Origin: Parabacteroides johnsonii DSM 18315
GTDB lineage: Bacteria; Bacteroidota; Bacteroidia; Bacteroidales; Tannerellaceae
Direction: 5' to 3'
Assembly: GCF_025151045.1 (NCBI RefSeq)
Contig: NZ_CP102285.1
Location: forward strand, 124,001 to 188,000
Length of the DNA: 64,000 nt
Every line of letters begins with the position of its first letter. The first letter of the stretch is position 1. Below are positions 60,663-64,000 of the stretch, in pieces. Under the pieces are notes generated by a model that saw only the letters and a program-made list of their open reading frames with translations, had not been told where the DNA came from and ran no database searches. The translations under genes and the position numbers were made by a program.

Positions 60663-61140
60663 ATATTCCCTTTTTTCGTTTGTTGTATTCGACCCGTTCA
60701 CGGATAAGCGAAACGATGTCGTTTTCGTGCCTTATGCCGATCAGGTCGAGTCTCGGCGAGCTTCGGTCCGTCGAGAGGAGGCTTACCGTTTTCAGACCGC
60801 AAAGCTGCTGCATGAGACTTTGATGTTCCTGAAAATCTATTATACGGTACAGCTCCATGTAATTGACCTTACGGCAGAAAAGCCCGTGTTCGCTGACAAG
60901 CTGCTCCCTGCCGACCCGGTAACGTATCCGACGCAGGCAAGCGAAACGGTATGCCAGCGCAAGGAGCAGGAACAGAGAAACGGCGGCCGCCATAGCACCC
61001 AGAGGCATATCCTCTATGCCACCGTACACCAATCCCGCCGCACAAATCGCCATCAACGGCAGCTCGTCGATGACGAACTGCCCGGCGTGCGGTCGCAGGA
61101 CGATATTCCGGTCGTTTGGTATGGGGTGTGACGTGTTCAT
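60643..61140 (-). CDS. Membrane-anchored bacterial PH-domain protein
   Basis: 165 aa. Two TM helices (~30-45 and ~50-65: LPLMAICAAGLVYGGI; MAAAVSLFLLLALAYRFA), then a bPH_2 domain: YRVGREQLVSEHGLFCRKVNYMELYRIIDFQEHQSL (in parts) with the LxRIxDFQ core. This membrane-tethered PH module is a regular part of such transfer clusters. Overlaps its neighbours at both ends (61137 and 60662). Confidence 0.8.
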   Translation of the reverse strand: MNTSHPIPNDRNIVLRPHAGQFVIDELPLMAICAAGLVYGGIEDMPLGAMAAAVSLFLLLALAYRFACLRRIRYRVGREQLVSEHGLFCRKVNYMELYRIIDFQEHQSLMQQLCGLKTVSLLSTDRSSPRLDLIGIRHENDIVSLIRERVEYNKRKKGIYEITNH

Positions 61141-62522
61141 CGGCGAAAATGTGTTTGTCGTTCCTGCTCGGTCTTTTCCTCTTTCTCCGACTCCTGACTG
61201 ATGGTCTCTTCGCGGTTCTGTTCAGCTAAAAGTTGCGCACTCCAGCTCGTATGGCGATAATCCGCCTCTTCACAGATCATGGCGACATCATGTTCCTTGT
61301 CGATACCGAGGAAGTCCCGCAACTTCTCACGGAACTCCCGGTAACACTTTCTCATGGTATCCATCTGCTCCTGCACGTCTTCCGGGGCGCACAGCCCGCT
61401 CGAACGCATCGACATAGCCTCTTCTCGCTCGGCGTCGAACCGTATGCAGCTCTCTTGCAAACCACCTTTGGGCAGCAGATAAAATTCCCCTTCGTTCAGA
61501 TCTCCGCCTTCCGGTATGGAATCGAGGTATGGTTTCCTCTCCGGTGTCTCCTCGATGGCGGAACGCACTGTACGGTATGTTTCTTTTTGCAGTTTTCGGG
61601 CGAAATTCCATCCTTCCCGGTCGTTGTTGAAACAGATATGTTGCATGGCAGGAATGGTAAGTTCAAGCACACCCCGCATCTGTCTTTCGGTAGGCTTGCC
61701 GTCCGTCGAGACGAAGACCGCCTTTCGCAGTTCTTGGTGTTGCGCCTGATGAAGCTGGTAATAGGTCATTGCGTTGTAGGCGTTCTCGAACCAGTAGATA
61801 TGTTTGGCTTCCGAAAGAGGTGTCCGGTCAGGGCTGGCAATCCATAATCCTTTGCTCGGATTGTTTCCCTCGGCCATCTCTTTGTCGTTGCCGTCTATGC
61901 TTGTGTGCTCCTGCACCTCGAAGCCTACGACAGTCCCATCATTTTGAGGCAAGGTCTGCGGAAAAACGAGATGGGCGTGTACCGTGTCGTCCGCCCCGTG
62001 TCTCACCGCCAGACAAAAATTCCGGTAAAAGGCTTGCTGCGTACAGAAGTCGAAACCCCGGTTCTCGAAATAGGGAGCGAATTTCTTCTGTGTCCCCTCG
62101 TCCTGCGGGTCGAACTTGTACAGAACATAGTCTGCGATGTCAAACGGGCGAATGTCCTGCTTGGGCTGTACGATCAGTTTCTCGCGTTCCTCGATGGGGA
62201 GGTTCAGCAGGCGGCTGCAAACGAGGTTCACCAGCCGGTTCGGGTCTATACCCTCGCGGTACTCCGCAAAAAGCTGCGGGTGTTCCTTGATGAACGAAAC
62301 AACATTGTATTCCTTCTGTCGGGGCGGCTGTAAACAGCATTTTCCCTGCTGCGTTATGATGAATTTGTCGCCTCGGATACGTCGTCCTTCGCTGTCCGTG
62401 CGGACGAACGAGGGAAGGCGCAGCCCGAAGCGTCGGTTTTGGCGATAACCGGCGTCGAGCAATACATCTCGGATGTCGAGCCTTTGTAAAAAATCACTGT
62501 ATGTCAGTTCCTTGTCATTCAT
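61137..62522 (-). CDS. Toprim/DUF3991 primase-like protein (2)
   Basis: 461 aa. N-terminal DUF3991/zinc-finger-like region (YSDFLQRLDIRDVLLDAGY, then IRGDKFIITQQGKCCLQPP). Toprim_2-like region: GLWIASPDR, KHIYWFENAYNAMTYYQLH, KAVFVSTDGKPTERQM, HICFNNDREGWNFARKL (the Toprim DxD reads NDREG). Lacks a primase active-site motif I can see, so likely a DNA-binding primase-like or nicking-site accessory. Paralogue of the next gene. ATG 62522 fits the alignment of the N-terminus. Confidence 0.75.
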   Translation of the reverse strand: MNDKELTYSDFLQRLDIRDVLLDAGYRQNRRFGLRLPSFVRTDSEGRRIRGDKFIITQQGKCCLQPPRQKEYNVVSFIKEHPQLFAEYREGIDPNRLVNLVCSRLLNLPIEEREKLIVQPKQDIRPFDIADYVLYKFDPQDEGTQKKFAPYFENRGFDFCTQQAFYRNFCLAVRHGADDTVHAHLVFPQTLPQNDGTVVGFEVQEHTSIDGNDKEMAEGNNPSKGLWIASPDRTPLSEAKHIYWFENAYNAMTYYQLHQAQHQELRKAVFVSTDGKPTERQMRGVLELTIPAMQHICFNNDREGWNFARKLQKETYRTVRSAIEETPERKPYLDSIPEGGDLNEGEFYLLPKGGLQESCIRFDAEREEAMSMRSSGLCAPEDVQEQMDTMRKCYREFREKLRDFLGIDKEHDVAMICEEADYRHTSWSAQLLAEQNREETISQESEKEEKTEQERQTHFRR

Positions 62523-62563
62523 TGTCTTATCCTTAATCGTTTTATGTAGGGTATGCTGCATGG

Positions 62564-64000
62564 TCATCGGTGGAAACGTGCCTGCCGTTCCTGTTCGGGT
62601 TCTTCCTCTCTGGCCGGTTCTACGTGAGCCGATTCTTGCAGCTTGATCTTCGCCAAAAGCTGTTCGTTCCAATCCTTGTAACCGTCTGCGGCCGGTTCAT
62701 ACAAAATACATTTTTGAAGGGTCGAACCGGAGACCGAATAGCCCCGGATCACGTCTTCGATAGCAGACAGATTTTCTCTCATTCTTTCAAGTTCCTCCCC
62801 GCTTGCTCCCTCGGCACAAGCCGCCTCGTACTCGTCTATACAGGTCATCTTCATCTCTTGTAAATACCCGTCGCCAATACCCAAGTCATCATGAACCACT
62901 TCTTTTTTATTTATAGGCTCTTTCACGGGATTTATGCCCAGTGTTGCGGTTATGAGTTGAAAATCGAATGGTTCGAGGTTCATTTCGCATTGCAGGTTCT
63001 CGTTGATGAGCCGGATAACCAACATGTTGTTTTTCGACAGCTTACTGGTGAACACCTTACCGGCATGGGTAAGTGCGAAGTTGATGGCGTACACCTGTCC
63101 GGCACGGTCACGGTCGAAGCAGAGGTGATGTGTGGCATGGGGAGCGGCTTCGATCACGCTTTTGAATTGCTGTTGTCCCGCCGCTCCTCCGGTCGAAACA
63201 AAAACCGCTTTTCTCAAATCCTTGTTCTCCCTCTGGTGAAGTTGGTAATAGGCCATTGCGTCGTAAGCGCTCTCGAACCAGTAGATATGCTTGGCCTCCG
63301 GAAGAGAGGTTCGGGCAGGGCTGGCAATCCACAGTCCTTCGCTCGAATTACTGCCCTCTGCCTTGCCTTTGTAGCTGCCGCTGCCGTCCATTTTCGCGCG
63401 TCCCCGTTCCTCGAAGCCTACGATTGTACCGTCACCTTTGGGCAGGGTCAACGGAAACGAAAGGTTCGTATAAGCTGCCCCGTCCTCACGGTGTTTCGTC
63501 GCCAGATAAAAGTCGCGATGGAAGGCATACTGTGTGTAGAGGTCGATACCCCGGTTCTTGAAATAGGGATAGAACTTCTTTTGCGTTGCACGGTCCTGCG
63601 GGTTGAACTTGTGCAGGTCGTAGTTCGTTATATCGAATGGCGGAATGTCCCGTTTGGGCTGGATTATCCGTGTTGTCCGGTCTTCGATGGGGTGGTTCAG
63701 CAGGCGGTTGCAAACGAGGTTTACCAGACGGTCGAGAGACATACCTACTCGGTACTCCGAGAAGAAATGCGGGTGTTCCTTGATGAACGAGATGATGTTA
63801 TAGACTCTCTGTTGTTGCGCTTGAAAGCAGCACTTTCCCTGTTGCGTCACGATGAATTTATCACCACGGATACGCCGCCCGTCGCTATCGATGCGCACGT
63901 AGGACGGGTAGCGCAGTCCGTCGCGGCGGTTCAGGTGATAGCCTGCGTCGATCAGCACTTCTTGAATATTCAGCCTTTGCAGAAAATCGTCGTAAGTAAG
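62564..64000 (-). CDS. Toprim/DUF3991 primase-like protein (1), 5' end outside window
   Basis: At least 478 aa; the reading frame is open to the edge (LTYDDFLQRLNIQEVLIDAGYH at the truncated N-terminus, matching its paralogue). It has the same order: GGDKF/RGDKFIVTQQGKCCF, ARTSLPEAKHIYWFESAYDAMAYYQLH (in parts), KAVFVSTGGAAGQQQFKSV, HLCFDRDRAGQVYA (Toprim DRDRAG kept, the acidic pair intact, unlike the neighbour). C-terminal half differs and carries EYEAACAEGASGEELERM. Start lies beyond 64000. Confidence 0.75.
   Translation of the reverse strand, partial: LTYDDFLQRLNIQEVLIDAGYHLNRRDGLRYPSYVRIDSDGRRIRGDKFIVTQQGKCCFQAQQQRVYNIISFIKEHPHFFSEYRVGMSLDRLVNLVCNRLLNHPIEDRTTRIIQPKRDIPPFDITNYDLHKFNPQDRATQKKFYPYFKNRGIDLYTQYAFHRDFYLATKHREDGAAYTNLSFPLTLPKGDGTIVGFEERGRAKMDGSGSYKGKAEGSNSSEGLWIASPARTSLPEAKHIYWFESAYDAMAYYQLHQRENKDLRKAVFVSTGGAAGQQQFKSVIEAAPHATHHLCFDRDRAGQVYAINFALTHAGKVFTSKLSKNNMLVIRLINENLQCEMNLEPFDFQLITATLGINPVKEPINKKEVVHDDLGIGDGYLQEMKMTCIDEYEAACAEGASGEELERMRENLSAIEDVIRGYSVSGSTLQKCILYEPAADGYKDWNEQLLAKIKLQESAHVEPAREEEPEQERQARFHR

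Larger units (their letters stand above)
9560..64000 (+). mobile_element. Large conjugative/mobilizable element, left part
   Basis: Everything right of ung fits one element: MobV relaxase and oriT-like region, ParA, recombinase-like protein, PcfJ/K, YubB-like, ArdC, SSB-like, transfer cluster, with cargo modules. The left border is inferred as between 9517 and ~9640 (tandem 11-bp repeat at 9531, then the first element promoter at 9643). The right end, integrase and T4SS ATPases are not in the window. It could instead be an integrated or plasmid-borne mosaic. Confidence 0.6.

Noticed and set aside
60424-61131. 235-codon plus-strand frame
   Set aside because: Antisense to the PH-domain and TraI-like genes; hydrophobic look comes from the reverse of Lys/Glu codons.
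1-64000. tRNA, rRNA or riboswitch genes
   Set aside because: No cloverleaf, CCA end, rRNA core or known riboswitch core was recognised by eye; a covariance search would be needed to exclude them.

Overview
The window is from a Bacteroidales bacterium, most likely Parabacteroides, Bacteroides or a close relative. The evidence is an SprA (type IX secretion) C-terminus, a type V pilus (Mfa/Fim) locus, Bacteroidetes-style promoters (-7 box TAnnTTTG) and many Bacteroidetes-only mobile-element protein families. No rRNA or tRNA gene was recognised.

Layout. (1) 1-9.5 kb looks like ordinary chromosome: the end of sprA, a nucleotidyltransferase-like gene, a four-gene type V pilus locus (two tip/adhesin-type lipoproteins, an Mfa1-type shaft subunit, an Mfa2-type anchor) and uracil-DNA glycosylase. 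(2) From about 9.6 kb to the right edge everything fits one large conjugative or mobilizable element; its far end and any integrase lie outside the window. Its left part (9.6-15 kb) carries cargo: an EamA transporter and nitroreductase with an AraC regulator, and an exported arginase-like protein and FMN reductase with an HxlR regulator. (3) 15-20 kb is a leftward DNA-maintenance block: degenerate serine recombinase, ParA, a small partner protein between AT-rich repeat tracts, a Y-family polymerase with a YolD-like partner, and HU. (4) 20-26.5 kb is the mobilization block: a lipoprotein, small proteins, a winged-helix protein, a dense set of inverted repeats that looks like oriT, a MobV relaxase and an OmpA-like protein. 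(5) 26.8-38 kb is more cargo: SDR + AraC; an operon of aldo/keto reductase, flavodoxin, CMD-cupin, flavin reductase and amidohydrolase-ABM + AraC; and a GlcG-like protein, zinc alcohol dehydrogenase and HxlR unit lying between two copies of a 229-bp direct repeat. (6) 38-42 kb is an AT-richer stretch of envelope proteins (SIMPL, Ig-like, TonB-C/WG). (7) 42-49 kb holds accessory genes (two YubB/DUF1281-like, PcfK, PcfJ, hypotheticals). Many of them sit behind copies of one ~280-bp structured leader. (8) 49-64 kb is a long, more G+C-rich leftward transfer cluster: tandem Toprim/DUF3991 primase-like proteins, PH-domain protein, paired periplasmic TraI/VirB5-like proteins, M23 proteins, an ArdC-like/MutS-I fusion, a glucosaminidase-M23 protein, a duplicated-OB ssDNA-binding protein and ArdC.

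How it works together (inference). The relaxase nicks oriT, the cluster at 49-64 kb builds or assists the transfer channel and protects incoming single-stranded DNA, and ParA, HU and PolY maintain the element. The cargo modules repeat one theme: a local AraC or HxlR regulator next to flavin, NAD(P)H or metal enzymes suited to electrophile, quinone or nitro-compound stress. The two most unusual signals are the repeated leader, with two hairpins that keep pairing through compensatory changes, and an A9 slippery site where a -1 shift would add 109 residues to an M23-like transfer protein.
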